From: Pseudomonadota bacterium
Lineage (GTDB): Bacteria > Desulfobacterota > Syntrophia > Syntrophales > UBA5619
Assembly (NCBI GenBank): GCA_018827585.1
Contig: JAHJXP010000216.1
Span: 1 to 18,719, forward strand
DNA length: 18,719 bases
Direction: 5' to 3'
Part shown: positions 7,704 to 13,358 of the stretch, one piece after another
How positions within the stretch are numbered: position 1 is the first letter of the stretch
Layout of the letters: the number at the start of each line of letters is the position of its first letter
The notes under the pieces: generated by a model
Databases searched by the model: none
What the model saw: the letters and a program-made list of their open reading frames with translations, nothing else
What the model was told of the DNA's origin: nothing
Translations under genes and position numbers: made by a program

Positions 7704-7776
7704 CCGAACGGGCGCCCCGCGACGCGTGGGACAGGCCCGTGTGGATATCCTCATCCAGGAACAACTTCAGTTTCAT
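7675..7776 (-). pseudogene. Truncated DUF5615 (PIN-like) toxin, N-terminus only
   Basis: Nine bases after the DUF433 stop codon a second ORF starts at ATG 7776 and reads MKLKLFLDEDIHTGLSHA. This is the characteristic beginning of DUF5615 PIN-like toxins, with the LDED acidic motif expected to bind metal. After about 18 residues the likeness ends (SRGARSVTGEPSST) and the frame stops at 7675, inside the 3' end of the cyclophilin gene on the other strand. A full member has roughly 110-120 residues, so most of the toxin is gone. Its place directly after a DUF433 antitoxin is the standard order for this pair. It is too short for routine gene calling. Confidence 0.7.
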
Positions 7777-7785
7777 TGGTTGCCG

Positions 7786-8085
7786 CTACTGACGTACGGG
7801 GGGAGATTGAACCTGGCTCTTCCAGTATTCGACATTACCCGCCTCTTCCAGATCCGAATTGATCTCGTCCTGGTGGTCAAAGTAATAAGCCAGAGCTGAA
7901 TGAACCTGGGACGGGGTCAGATGACGAAGGCTGTCGAGAATCTCATCGATGCTCATGCCAAGCTGATAATATCCGGCGATGCAATTTACGGTAATCCTCG
8001 TTCCCGCGATGACCGGCCGTCCCCCGGCGATGCCGGGATTCGAAGTGATATAGGGATAATCAAGTTTTCGGGCTGTAAGCGACAT
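7786..8085 (-). CDS. DUF433-family antitoxin, partner toxin truncated
   Basis: A 99-aa DUF433 protein, a small winged-helix family commonly paired with DUF5615 PIN-like toxins. The family core is PYITSNPGIAGGRPVIAGTR followed by ITVNCIAGYYQLGMSIDEIL and LTPSQVHSALAYYFDHQDEI. The C-terminal tail (EEAGNVEYWKSQVQSPPVRQ) is the usual toxin-contacting extension. GAGGGAGGG precedes the ATG. The downstream toxin gene survives only as its first 18 codons or so (7675-7776), so this antitoxin is either an orphan regulator or a relic under relaxed selection. The frame itself looks intact. Confidence 0.85.
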   Translation of the reverse strand: MSLTARKLDYPYITSNPGIAGGRPVIAGTRITVNCIAGYYQLGMSIDEILDSLRHLTPSQVHSALAYYFDHQDEINSDLEEAGNVEYWKSQVQSPPVRQ

Positions 8086-8380
8086 GTTTCACCCTCCCTC
8101 TTCCGAATCGTTCCTGCATCCACAAAGCGGAAATTTTCTCGCAGGAACAACTCTATTCCGAGCCCAGAATAGAGGAGATAAGTGAATCTGTCAATTTGAA
8201 AATCAGTCCGGGCGAAATCGTCGCCCGGAGGCACTATGATCTTGGAAACGATCTTGTCTTTTTCGAAACCCTGCCATCAGTACTGTTTCGCCTACTTTCA
8301 GGAAATGAACGATCTGACGGAAGCCCAGGTTGCTTGTTTCGCGGCATGGAACGGCTTTCCTGTTCTTTTTCCGCTACGGA
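8086..8380. other. Intergenic region, about 295 bp, no recognised gene
   Basis: The stretch upstream of the DUF433 gene holds a perfect hairpin (8207-8229) and no gene I can recognise. A plus-strand frame at 8236-8502 has CGGAGG before its ATG, but that ribosome site is an arm of the hairpin, and the frame runs antisense through a recognisable nucleotidyltransferase remnant. The promoter of the DUF433 gene should lie at about 8100-8200 on the minus strand; I cannot place its boxes reliably. Confidence 0.5.
8207..8229 (-). terminator. Hairpin, possible terminator of the remnant genes
   Basis: TCCGGGCGA (8207-8215) and TCGCCCGGA (8221-8229) form a perfect 9-bp stem with a 5-nt loop. On the minus strand it is followed by CTGATTTTC, a weak T-run. 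It lies between the remnant at 8381 and the DUF433 gene, where an upstream minus-strand transcript would need to stop. Confidence 0.4.
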
Positions 8381-8655
8381 TTAAGATAATCCAATGCGGT
8401 GTAGTGGAAAACCGATGGCCTCACAGGATGCGGCGATGTGGCGTCGGGTCTCTTTGCCGAACCGCTGCGCTTGCGCTACCTGCCGCAGTCGCTCGTCATT
8501 GATGACCTGCATGATGGCGGTACACTGTTCAAGGTCCTTACCGCGCTTTGTACCGGACGGCCGCTTCCGGGCGATGATGAGCTTATGGAGAAAATAAGCC
8601 TCGGGAATAGGGAACCGGATGGTAACACCATTCAGTTCGGCAACGTGGAGTATCG
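8381..8655 (-). pseudogene. C-terminal remnant of a nucleotidyltransferase-fold protein (GSU2403-like)
   Basis: A minus-strand frame from about 8655 to a stop at 8381-8383 reads ILHVAELNGVTIRFPIPEAY, then FLHKLIIARKRPSGTKRGKD, LEQCTAIMQVINDERLRQVA and on to HRIGLS. The P-x-P-E-x-(Y/F)-x-x-H-K-L-I core followed by a K-R-x-K-D-L-x-Q stretch is the C-terminal half of GSU2403-type nucleotidyltransferase-fold proteins. There is no start codon and no N-terminal half. Upstream sequence switches at about 8650-8655 to the head of an unrelated restriction/methylase gene in a different frame. The two gene pieces therefore meet at a deletion or recombination junction. About 90 residues remain, without internal stops, so the event may be fairly recent. 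Confidence 0.62.
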
Positions 8656-8931
8656 TTTGAACTGCTCTCCATTCGGTCCTTTGCCGCGCTCCATCTCGTC
8701 GAGATTGACGCCTATGTCCTTTGTCTCGACGTGGCCTATCGGGACCCCCTTCCGGGTGATGTTGAAATCCGGGGCACCGCAGGCGATCCGGCGGGGTTCG
8801 TTCGTGGCGTCGATGTCTTTACCGCAAGCCTCCAAGAGGGCTTCCAGGGCGGTGCGGTGCGTGTGTTCGGTGGAATCGCCTTTCTCAATATTCTTCCTGA
8901 GCTCGCTGATGTACTCCTGAAAAGAATTCAT
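8632..8931 (-). pseudogene. N-terminal remnant of a restriction-modification methylase/nuclease
   Basis: The 99-codon frame reads MNSFQEYISELRKNIEKGDS, then EHTHRTALEALLEA and GAPDFNITRKGVPIGHVETK, continuing DIGVNLDE and GEQFKRY. This is the N-terminal nuclease-like domain of large single-chain restriction-methylase proteins of the N-6 methylase family. The PD-(D/E)xK residues are visible: D55 in APDF and E69-x-K71 in VETK. Full proteins in this family run to about 900-1,100 residues, with a methylase domain following. Here homology stops at GEQFKRY (about 8650), after which only five foreign codons precede the stop. The methylase and target-recognition parts are absent from the window, so this is a decapitated phage-defence gene. 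It has a start codon and a weak GAGGG ribosome site. Confidence 0.68.
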
Positions 8932-8960
8932 CCCTCGGCATTCCTCCAGGCTGTTTAACT

Positions 8961-9053
8961 GTTACGGATTCGTAAATAGTCCAAAATCTCCTCCCCCTCC
9001 CCTTAATCCCCTCCCACCGAGGGATGGGAAATTTTACTTTTTACGAGGTCGTC
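8961..9053. repeat. MITE-like element (copy 2), overlapping the PIN toxin gene
   Basis: The left end GTTACGGATTCGTAAATAGT (8961-8980) pairs with the right end, whose reverse complement is GACGACCTCGTAAAAAGT (9036-9053). The interior is pyrimidine-rich (CTCCTCCCCCTCCCCTTAAT). The right third lies inside the 3' end of the PIN-toxin gene and supplies its last 16 codons and its stop. Confidence 0.75.
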
Positions 9054-9449
9054 CCCCATGATCTCAAGAAATTCTTGGGGAGTGACGATTCTGATCCCCT
9101 GATACAGGCGAACATCGACCAACGCCTTGTCGCCGGAAACAACGCAACCGGCCTTCAGGGCCAGGGCGCAGGCGATGAATTTGTCATCGTCCGGATTGGC
9201 GGCGACGTGAATTTCCGGCGTCCTGGTTGTGAAGACGATGTGAAAGCCGGTGGCGAAAAGCTTCAGCAGCTCTTCCAGCTCCGGGGTGTTGTCGAGTCCC
9301 AGGCAACGGAGGACTTCAATATATTCATCGAAGATGTCCCGTGAAAGGCAGAGCGTCAGGCGGCCGTCCTTCCATAAATCGATGATGGTTCTGGGATTGC
9401 CGCCGAAAAAGGAAGAGATGAAGACATTGGTGTCCAGGACAATCCTCAT
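9003..9449 (-). CDS. PIN-domain toxin of a type II toxin-antitoxin pair
   Basis: A 148-aa PIN-domain protein of the COG1569-like group, expected to be a metal-dependent RNase. The conserved acidic residues are present: D6 in IVLDTNVF, E42 in FDEYIEVL, the D87-D89 cluster in NPDDDKFIACAL and D107 in VVSGDKALVD. It ends with the usual GIRIVTPQEFLEIM. The start ATG overlaps the stop of the upstream RHH antitoxin gene (9446-9449). From D133 onward (DDLVKSKISHPSVGGD) the reading frame runs through an inverted-repeat element, so the last 16 residues are probably foreign to the family and a former stop was lost. The fold should be complete before that point, so the toxin may still be active. Confidence 0.88.
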   Translation of the reverse strand: MRIVLDTNVFISSFFGGNPRTIIDLWKDGRLTLCLSRDIFDEYIEVLRCLGLDNTPELEELLKLFATGFHIVFTTRTPEIHVAANPDDDKFIACALALKAGCVVSGDKALVDVRLYQGIRIVTPQEFLEIMGDDLVKSKISHPSVGGD

Positions 9450-9694
9450 CTTTTTCCTCGTCTGATCTCTTGAATGGCCCCCGGAATCTGCCCGGCCGTA
9501 ACGCCCTGCTCGGAGAGTCGCCCCCCGATCCTTTCCCAGAGACGGTCGACATAGGCGGCGATGTCGCGACTGGAGATATATTCTTCAAGCAATTCCCGGA
9601 CGACGTCGCTGGTCGTTTTCCCTTCCGCCCGCGCAAATCGGCTGACTTTATCCTTGAGTTCCGGTTCGATCCGGATGATCATCTGGGTGGACAT
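9446..9694 (-). CDS. Ribbon-helix-helix (CopG-like) antitoxin
   Basis: An 82-aa antitoxin of the CopG/MetJ/Arc type, which binds DNA as a dimer and neutralises the PIN toxin. The RHH fold is at the start: TQMIIRIEPELKDKVSRFAR is the beta-strand plus first helix, and GKTTSDVVRELLEEYI the second helix. The remaining residues (AYVDRLWERIGGRLSEQG and on) form the toxin-binding tail. AGGAGG lies six bases before the ATG. The stop overlaps the toxin start by TCAT on the plus strand, so the two are translationally coupled. An operator-like palindrome sits just upstream (9715-9737). Confidence 0.88.
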   Translation of the reverse strand: MSTQMIIRIEPELKDKVSRFARAEGKTTSDVVRELLEEYISSRDIAAYVDRLWERIGGRLSEQGVTAGQIPGAIQEIRRGKR

Positions 9695-9714
9695 GACACT
9701 CCTCCTGCCGTGGA

Positions 9715-9761
9715 ATCGTATTAAACGTCTATACGATATACCTGAGAGAAAGCGGCGTCAA
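9715..9761 (-). promoter_or_regulatory. Promoter and operator of the RHH/PIN module
   Basis: On the minus strand a -35 box TTGACG (9756-9761), a 17-bp spacer and a -10 box TATCGT (9733-9738) precede the antitoxin gene. A perfect inverted repeat, ATCGTAT-N9-ATACGAT (9715-9737), overlaps the -10 box and the predicted start site. It is the likely operator for autoregulation by the antitoxin. Confidence 0.7.
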
Positions 9762-9799
9762 GCAATATTCCGAATGAAAAGAAGAGCAAAAATGAGGAC

Positions 9800-9821
9800 G
9801 GGGAGACCCTCCGGCCTCCCC
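9800..9821 (-). terminator. Weak terminator-like hairpin downstream of hcp
   Basis: GGGGAG (9800-9805) pairs with CTCCCC (9816-9821). On the minus strand the stem is followed, after a short gap, by CATTTTTGC. It could end the hcp transcript after it crosses the repeat element. The stem is short and the T-run is displaced, so this is tentative. Confidence 0.3.
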
Positions 9822-9834
9822 TTCCTGTTCAAAT

Positions 9835-10011
9835 CAATTGTGACGACTCCGTAAAAAGTCCGGATGCTGCGTTGCGCTTCACCCTTCGTCATTGCGGCGT
9901 ACGCCAAAGTACGCCTCACTCCTCAGGGTTCGCGCGCCTTGCCTGCGGAACTTTTTACGAAGCCGTCCTAAATTCAAGATTCTCGCCACTTTTTTACGAG
10001 AGCGTCAATTG
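9835..10011. repeat. Nested MITE-like element with CAATTG outer ends (copy 3)
   Basis: The inner pair is GACGACTCCGTAAAAAGTC (9842-9860) with a right end at 9948-9967, reverse complement GACGGCTTCGTAAAAAGTTC. A second right end lies at 9988-10011, reverse complement CAATTGACGCTCTCGTAAAA, which pairs with CAATTGTGACGACTCCGTAA starting at 9835. One element appears nested in, or fused to, another. The interior differs from copies 1, 2, 4 and 5 and contains its own hairpin, GGCGTACGCCAAAGTACGCC (9896-9915). It sits directly after the hcp stop codon. Confidence 0.75.
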
Positions 10012-10033
10012 TTCTGTCCCATCCGAACACCGC

Positions 10034-11665
10034 TTATCCGAGGATCGCCTTGAGGTCCTCGTCCGGCGTCGCGATCGGTTTGATCCCGAACTTCTCGACC
10101 AGGACGCCCAGAACATTGGGCGTCAGAAAAGCCGGGAGCGTCGGCCCCAGGCGGATGTTCTTGATCCCCAGCGACAGCAGCGTAAGCAGGATCACGACGG
10201 CCTTCTGCTCGTACCAGGAAAGGACCATCGAGAGCGGCAGGTCGTTCACCCCCACCCCGAAGGCCTTGGCAAGGGCGATGGCCACCTGAATCGCGGAGTA
10301 GGCGTCGTTGCACTGCCCCATGTCCAGAAGCCGCGGGATCCCGCCGATCGCGCCCAGCTCCTTGTCGAAGAAGCGGAACTTCCCGCAGGCGAGCGTAAGG
10401 ACCACACAGTCCTGAGGGACCTTCTCCACGAACTCGGTGTAGTAGTTCCGGCCGGGCTTCGCGCCGTCGCAGCCGGCCACAAGGAAGAAGTGGCGGATCT
10501 TCTTCTCCTTCACCGCCGCAATCACCTGGTCCGCCACGCCGAGGACGGCGTTCCGGGCGAATCCGGTCATCACGCTTTTCACCTCCTGATCCTCCGCAAA
10601 CCCAGGCGCGGCGAGGGCGGCCTCGATCACCGGCGCAAACCGGCCGTTCTCGAGGTGCTTCACGCCGGGCCAGCCCACGAGACCCGTGGTGAAGATCCGG
10701 CCCTGATAGTCCTCCTGCGGCTTCTGGATGCAGTTGGTCGTCATCAGGACGGCGCCGGGGAACTCGGCGAACTCCTTCGCCTGGTTTTGCCAGGCCGTCC
10801 CGTAGTGGCCATAGAAATGGGGGTGTTTCTTCAGCCCCGGATAGCCGTGGGCGGGGAGCATCTCGCCGTGGGTGTAGATGAAGATCCCCTTTCCCTCCGT
10901 CTGCTTGAGCAACTCTTCGAGGTCCTTCAGGTCGTGCCCGGAGACGAGGATCGCCTTTCCCTTCTTCGCCCCGAGGGAAACGCTGGTGGGGACGGGGTGG
11001 CCGTAGGCGCCGGTGTTCGCCGCGTCCAGAATTTCCATCGCCCGGAGATTCGTCTGGCCGCACTTCATGAGGAGTCCAAGCGCCTCTTCGAGCGACAGAT
11101 TCGGATCGGCGAGGGCGGCAGTCCCCTCATGGAGGAAGGCGAAGACCGTCTCGTCCTCCCGGCCCAGAATCAGGGCGTGGTCGACGTAGGCGGCCATCCC
11201 CTTGAGTCCGTACAGGAGCGTGTGTTTCAGCGAGAGGATGTCGGCGTTGGCGGCAGGATATGACTGGATGCCGTGCGCTTCGCCCTGAGCAACGAGACCC
11301 GGAAGATCGTTCGCGGGACTGAATTTTACGGCCTCGCCCGGAAAATCGGTTTCAACGCCCGCCGCGCGGAGCTTCTCCAGCATGGCGTCGCGTAAGGCGG
11401 CAGCCTTGCGGATCAGAGACGGGAAGCGCTCCGGATCAAAATCGACATTCGTCACTGTGGCGAAAAGGGCCTCGCAGGCAAAGACGTCTGCCTCCCGGTC
11501 GCGGATCCCCGCCCTCCCCGCCGCCGCCGCCGCGGCTTGCGCAAGCCCCGTCAGGGCATAGATCAGCAGATCCTGCAGGGCGGCCACGTCCGGCTTCTTC
11601 CCGCAGACCCCCGACTTGCCGCATCCCTCTCCTCTGGCCGTCTGTTCACACTGATAGCAAAACAT
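10034..11665 (-). CDS. hcp: Hydroxylamine reductase / hybrid-cluster protein
   Basis: A 543-aa cytoplasmic iron-sulfur enzyme found mostly in anaerobes. It reduces hydroxylamine in vitro and is linked to NO/nitrosative stress defence in vivo. The N-terminal cubane-cluster cysteines are in MFCYQCEQTARGEGCGKSGV (C3, C6, C15, then C21). Ligands of the hybrid 4Fe-2S-2O cluster can be matched in order: H in LVSGHDLKD, E in THGEMLPAHGYP, C in MTTNCIQKP, C in VAGCDGAKPGRN, C in TLACGKFRF, C in DMGQCNDAYS and the E-x-K of SWYEQKAV. I start at MFCYQ (ATG 11665), where AAGGAGG lies at good spacing. The frame is open up to 11785, but that extension is unlike the family. A HcpR-type palindrome lies about 255 bp upstream. 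Confidence 0.97.
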   Translation of the reverse strand: MFCYQCEQTARGEGCGKSGVCGKKPDVAALQDLLIYALTGLAQAAAAAAGRAGIRDREADVFACEALFATVTNVDFDPERFPSLIRKAAALRDAMLEKLRAAGVETDFPGEAVKFSPANDLPGLVAQGEAHGIQSYPAANADILSLKHTLLYGLKGMAAYVDHALILGREDETVFAFLHEGTAALADPNLSLEEALGLLMKCGQTNLRAMEILDAANTGAYGHPVPTSVSLGAKKGKAILVSGHDLKDLEELLKQTEGKGIFIYTHGEMLPAHGYPGLKKHPHFYGHYGTAWQNQAKEFAEFPGAVLMTTNCIQKPQEDYQGRIFTTGLVGWPGVKHLENGRFAPVIEAALAAPGFAEDQEVKSVMTGFARNAVLGVADQVIAAVKEKKIRHFFLVAGCDGAKPGRNYYTEFVEKVPQDCVVLTLACGKFRFFDKELGAIGGIPRLLDMGQCNDAYSAIQVAIALAKAFGVGVNDLPLSMVLSWYEQKAVVILLTLLSLGIKNIRLGPTLPAFLTPNVLGVLVEKFGIKPIATPDEDLKAILG

Positions 11666-11852
11666 AATGTGCCTCCTTATTTCTTTTTGTTGGACGGGTT
11701 TCCCCATGACCGTTCCGAGACCCCTGAATTGCCCGGAATCATCTCGAGAGGGCCATTCCTGCGGGAGCAGTAATCCCGTTTTCACGGGAATGATGGAAAC
11801 TGCCGATTTTCAAAACCCCCCATTCCAATGGCCGCGTCGAGATCGAGGGGTT

Positions 11853-11915
11853 TCTCCCGGCCGCCTCTTTTTCCTCCGGGCCTTGACCAACCTCATACAA
11901 CAGGCGGCCGGGAGA
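11853..11915. repeat. 14-bp perfect inverted repeat around the predicted hcp promoter
   Basis: TCTCCCGGCCGCCT (11853-11866) and AGGCGGCCGGGAGA (11902-11915) are exact reverse complements separated by 35 bp. The predicted -10 box of hcp lies in the loop. It has no T-run on either strand, so it is not a simple terminator of the upstream cutA gene. A cruciform or a leader-RNA structure are possibilities. Confidence 0.7.
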
Positions 11916-11933
11916 TGATTTGACTTAAGTCAA
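11892..11933 (-). promoter_or_regulatory. HcpR-type CRP/FNR site and predicted hcp promoter
   Basis: TTGACTTAAGTCAA (11920-11933) is a perfect 14-bp palindrome. It matches the TTGAC-N4-GTCAA pattern known for HcpR, the CRP/FNR-family activator of hcp in deltaproteobacteria. On the minus strand TATGAG at 11892-11897 would be a -10 box for a start near 11885, which puts the palindrome centre at about -41.5, the class II activator position. This would give hcp a leader of about 220 nt. Confidence 0.72.
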
Positions 11934-11948
11934 GCAGAGGGAAATTTT

Positions 11949-12281
11949 TTATTCCTCGCAGGGCGCCGCCAGCTCGCCGTTGAGCCAGTCGAGATAATCG
12001 CGGCTCCCGGCCGTGATGGGAACGGCGATGATCTCCGGCGTCTCGTAGGGGTGGAGGGAGCGGATCGCCTGTTCGATCGCCCCATAGCTCTCCTCGCGGC
12101 TCTTGATCAGGCAGAGCCACTCCCCGGCGGTCTCGATCTTTCCCTTCCAGCGGTAGACGCTCGTAACCGGTCCCACGATCTGAACGCAGCCGGCAAGACG
12201 CATCTCCACGAGCGACCGGGCGATCCGCTCGGCATCCTCTTTGGTTTCCGTCGTTGTCGTCACCTGGATGAACCCTTCCAT
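11949..12281 (-). CDS. cutA: CutA1 divalent-ion tolerance protein
   Basis: A 110-aa CutA1 protein, a very stable trimer of ferredoxin-like fold linked to copper and divalent metal tolerance, whose precise function is still debated. Family motifs are MRLAGCVQIVGPVTSVYRWK, GKIETAGEWLCLIKSREE and LHPYETPEIIAVPITAGSRD followed by YLDWL. I start at ATG 12281 (MEGFIQVTTTT), with GAGG seven bases upstream, rather than at an in-frame TTG two codons earlier. The tail of an RNA-methyltransferase gene ends nine bases upstream (12291-12348). This suggests cutA was once directly downstream of a methyltransferase gene in an operon. Confidence 0.94.
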   Translation of the reverse strand: MEGFIQVTTTTETKEDAERIARSLVEMRLAGCVQIVGPVTSVYRWKGKIETAGEWLCLIKSREESYGAIEQAIRSLHPYETPEIIAVPITAGSRDYLDWLNGELAAPCEE

Positions 12282-12290
12282 TTTCAAACC

Positions 12291-12348
12291 TCACGGGGCC
12301 GTCTTTCGCACGCATTCGTACATCATGATTGCCGCTGCCTGCGGCAGT
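12291..12348 (-). pseudogene. 3' remnant of a TrmH/SpoU methyltransferase gene
   Basis: Directly upstream of cutA the minus strand reads LPQAAAIMMYECVRKTAP and a stop. This matches the last 18 residues of the complete methyltransferase gene next door (LPQAAAIMMYECVRRTVP) with two substitutions. The DNA shows several further, mostly synonymous, differences, so it is an older copy and not a recent duplication. No start and no methyltransferase core precede it. Homology stops at about 12348, where AT-rich sequence leads into the 27-bp repeat at 12362. Confidence 0.8.
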
Positions 12349-12361
12349 AAACATATAAACA

Positions 12362-12388
12362 TAGGGACGTTGTTTACTTGTCAAGTAA
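12362..12388. repeat. 27-bp direct repeat, left copy, with TTACTTGTCAAGTAA palindrome
   Basis: The unit starts TAGGGACGTTG and ends in the palindrome TTACTTG-T-CAAGTAA. An identical 27-bp copy in the same orientation lies at 13230-13256. The two bracket the complete RNA methyltransferase gene. Confidence 0.85.
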
Positions 12389-12434
12389 ATAGAGTTTCAG
12401 TCATCGCCGGAAGGAAAGTTTCCGTGGCCTCCCC

Positions 12435-13220
12435 TCACGGGACCGTCCGCCGGACGCACTCATACATCATGATCGCCGCCGCCTGGGGGAGGCTCAGGGA
12501 CTCCGCCCCTCCCCCGCCGAAGATCAGCCACCGCTCGTCGGTCAGCGCTAGGAGCCCCTCCGGAAGTCCGTGGCTCTCGCTCCCCAGCAGGAGCGCCGTC
12601 GCCGCCGGGCAGGGATGGGGGGGCGCCCCTTCCCTCGCATCACTACCGACGACGTGAAAGCGGCCGCGCAATTCCGGCAGGAGCCTCAGAAAATCGATAT
12701 CTTCTGCCACCGCGAGATGGAAAAGGCTCCCCATCGACGTCCGGATGACCTTGGGATTCGTCGCCTCACAGGACCCGGGGCTGATCATGACTGTCCGGAA
12801 ACCGAACCAGTGGGCCGTCCTGAGAATGGCGCCGAGATTGTTCGGGTTGTTCACCTCGTGGAGCAGAAGCAGCGGCCCGGGTCCTTCCAAGAGCAGGGCC
12901 TTATCGACGGGCGGCGCAGAGGCGGCTACGGCCATCAGCCCCTCCGGGGAGGGGTCCTGGCTCAGGATGGCCCATTCGCGGGGGGTGAGGAGGTATATCC
13001 CGATGCCCGCCGGTGCCGCGTTAAGGACGGTTTCCCACCGCCCGGCGCTTTCCTCGCAGACCAGGAGGGCCTCCACCGGCCTGCCGCTCCGCATGAGCTC
13101 ACCGACGACTTTCGCCCCTTCCGCCAGGAACAGACCTTCCCGGCGGCGGTATTTCTCCAGCGTCAGTTTTTCCCACCGCTTCAGCTGCACTTTAAGAGGC
13201 CTCGTCGTCCGGTCGCCCAT
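12435..13220 (-). CDS. TrmH/SpoU-family RNA 2'-O-ribose methyltransferase
   Basis: A 261-aa SPOUT-class methyltransferase that transfers a methyl group from SAM to a ribose 2'-OH in rRNA or tRNA. The N-terminal substrate-binding domain (about residues 15-100) includes KYRRREGLFLAEGAKVVGEL. The C-terminal trefoil-knot domain carries motif 1 (NNPNNLGAILRTAHWFGF, with N125 and R134), motif 2 (LLLGSESHGLP, 211-220) and motif 3 (ESLSLPQAAAIMMYE, 240-254). The target nucleotide cannot be told from sequence, so I give no symbol. AAGGAGAG precedes the ATG. The gene is bracketed by 27-bp direct repeats. A second copy of its 3' end lies downstream and a 42-bp internal piece lies upstream, so the locus was duplicated and rearranged. 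Confidence 0.92.
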   Translation of the reverse strand: MGDRTTRPLKVQLKRWEKLTLEKYRRREGLFLAEGAKVVGELMRSGRPVEALLVCEESAGRWETVLNAAPAGIGIYLLTPREWAILSQDPSPEGLMAVAASAPPVDKALLLEGPGPLLLLHEVNNPNNLGAILRTAHWFGFRTVMISPGSCEATNPKVIRTSMGSLFHLAVAEDIDFLRLLPELRGRFHVVGSDAREGAPPHPCPAATALLLGSESHGLPEGLLALTDERWLIFGGGGAESLSLPQAAAIMMYECVRRTVP

Positions 13221-13229
13221 CTCTCTCCT

Positions 13230-13256
13230 TAGGGACGTTGTTTACTTGTCAAGTAA
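13230..13256. repeat. 27-bp direct repeat, right copy
   Basis: This is identical over 27 bp to 12362-12388 and in the same orientation. It begins ten bases upstream of the methyltransferase start codon and abuts the repeat element at 13257, so it covers the space where the promoter of that gene would be expected. Confidence 0.85.
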
Positions 13257-13352
13257 GACAAACTCGTAAAAAGTGAAATTTCCCCTTTTCACCCCCACCC
13301 TAACCCTCCCCCATCAAGGGGGAGGAGATTTTGGACTTTTTACGAGGTTGTC
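13257..13352. repeat. MITE-like element (copy 4)
   Basis: The ends are GACAAACTCGTAAAAAGT (13257-13274) and 13334-13352, reverse complement GACAACCTCGTAAAAAGTC. The right half (13290-13347), including CCACCCTAACCCTCCCCC and a GGGGGAGG stem, is nearly identical to 14637-14695 in copy 5. Confidence 0.82.
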
Positions 13353-13358
13353 AAATTG

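Noticed and set aside
8236..8502. Plus-strand 88-codon ORF with a CGGAGG before its ATG
   Set aside because: Its ribosome site is one arm of a hairpin, and most of it is antisense to the nucleotidyltransferase remnant, with no recognisable fold.
9872..11263. Long plus-strand open frame of 463 codons
   Set aside because: It lies antisense to hcp, has no recognisable domain, and is open because of the high GC content and codon bias of hcp.
11666..11785. A 40-codon N-terminal extension of Hcp
   Set aside because: Hcp proteins begin MFCYQCEQTA, and AAGGAGG sits just before that ATG.
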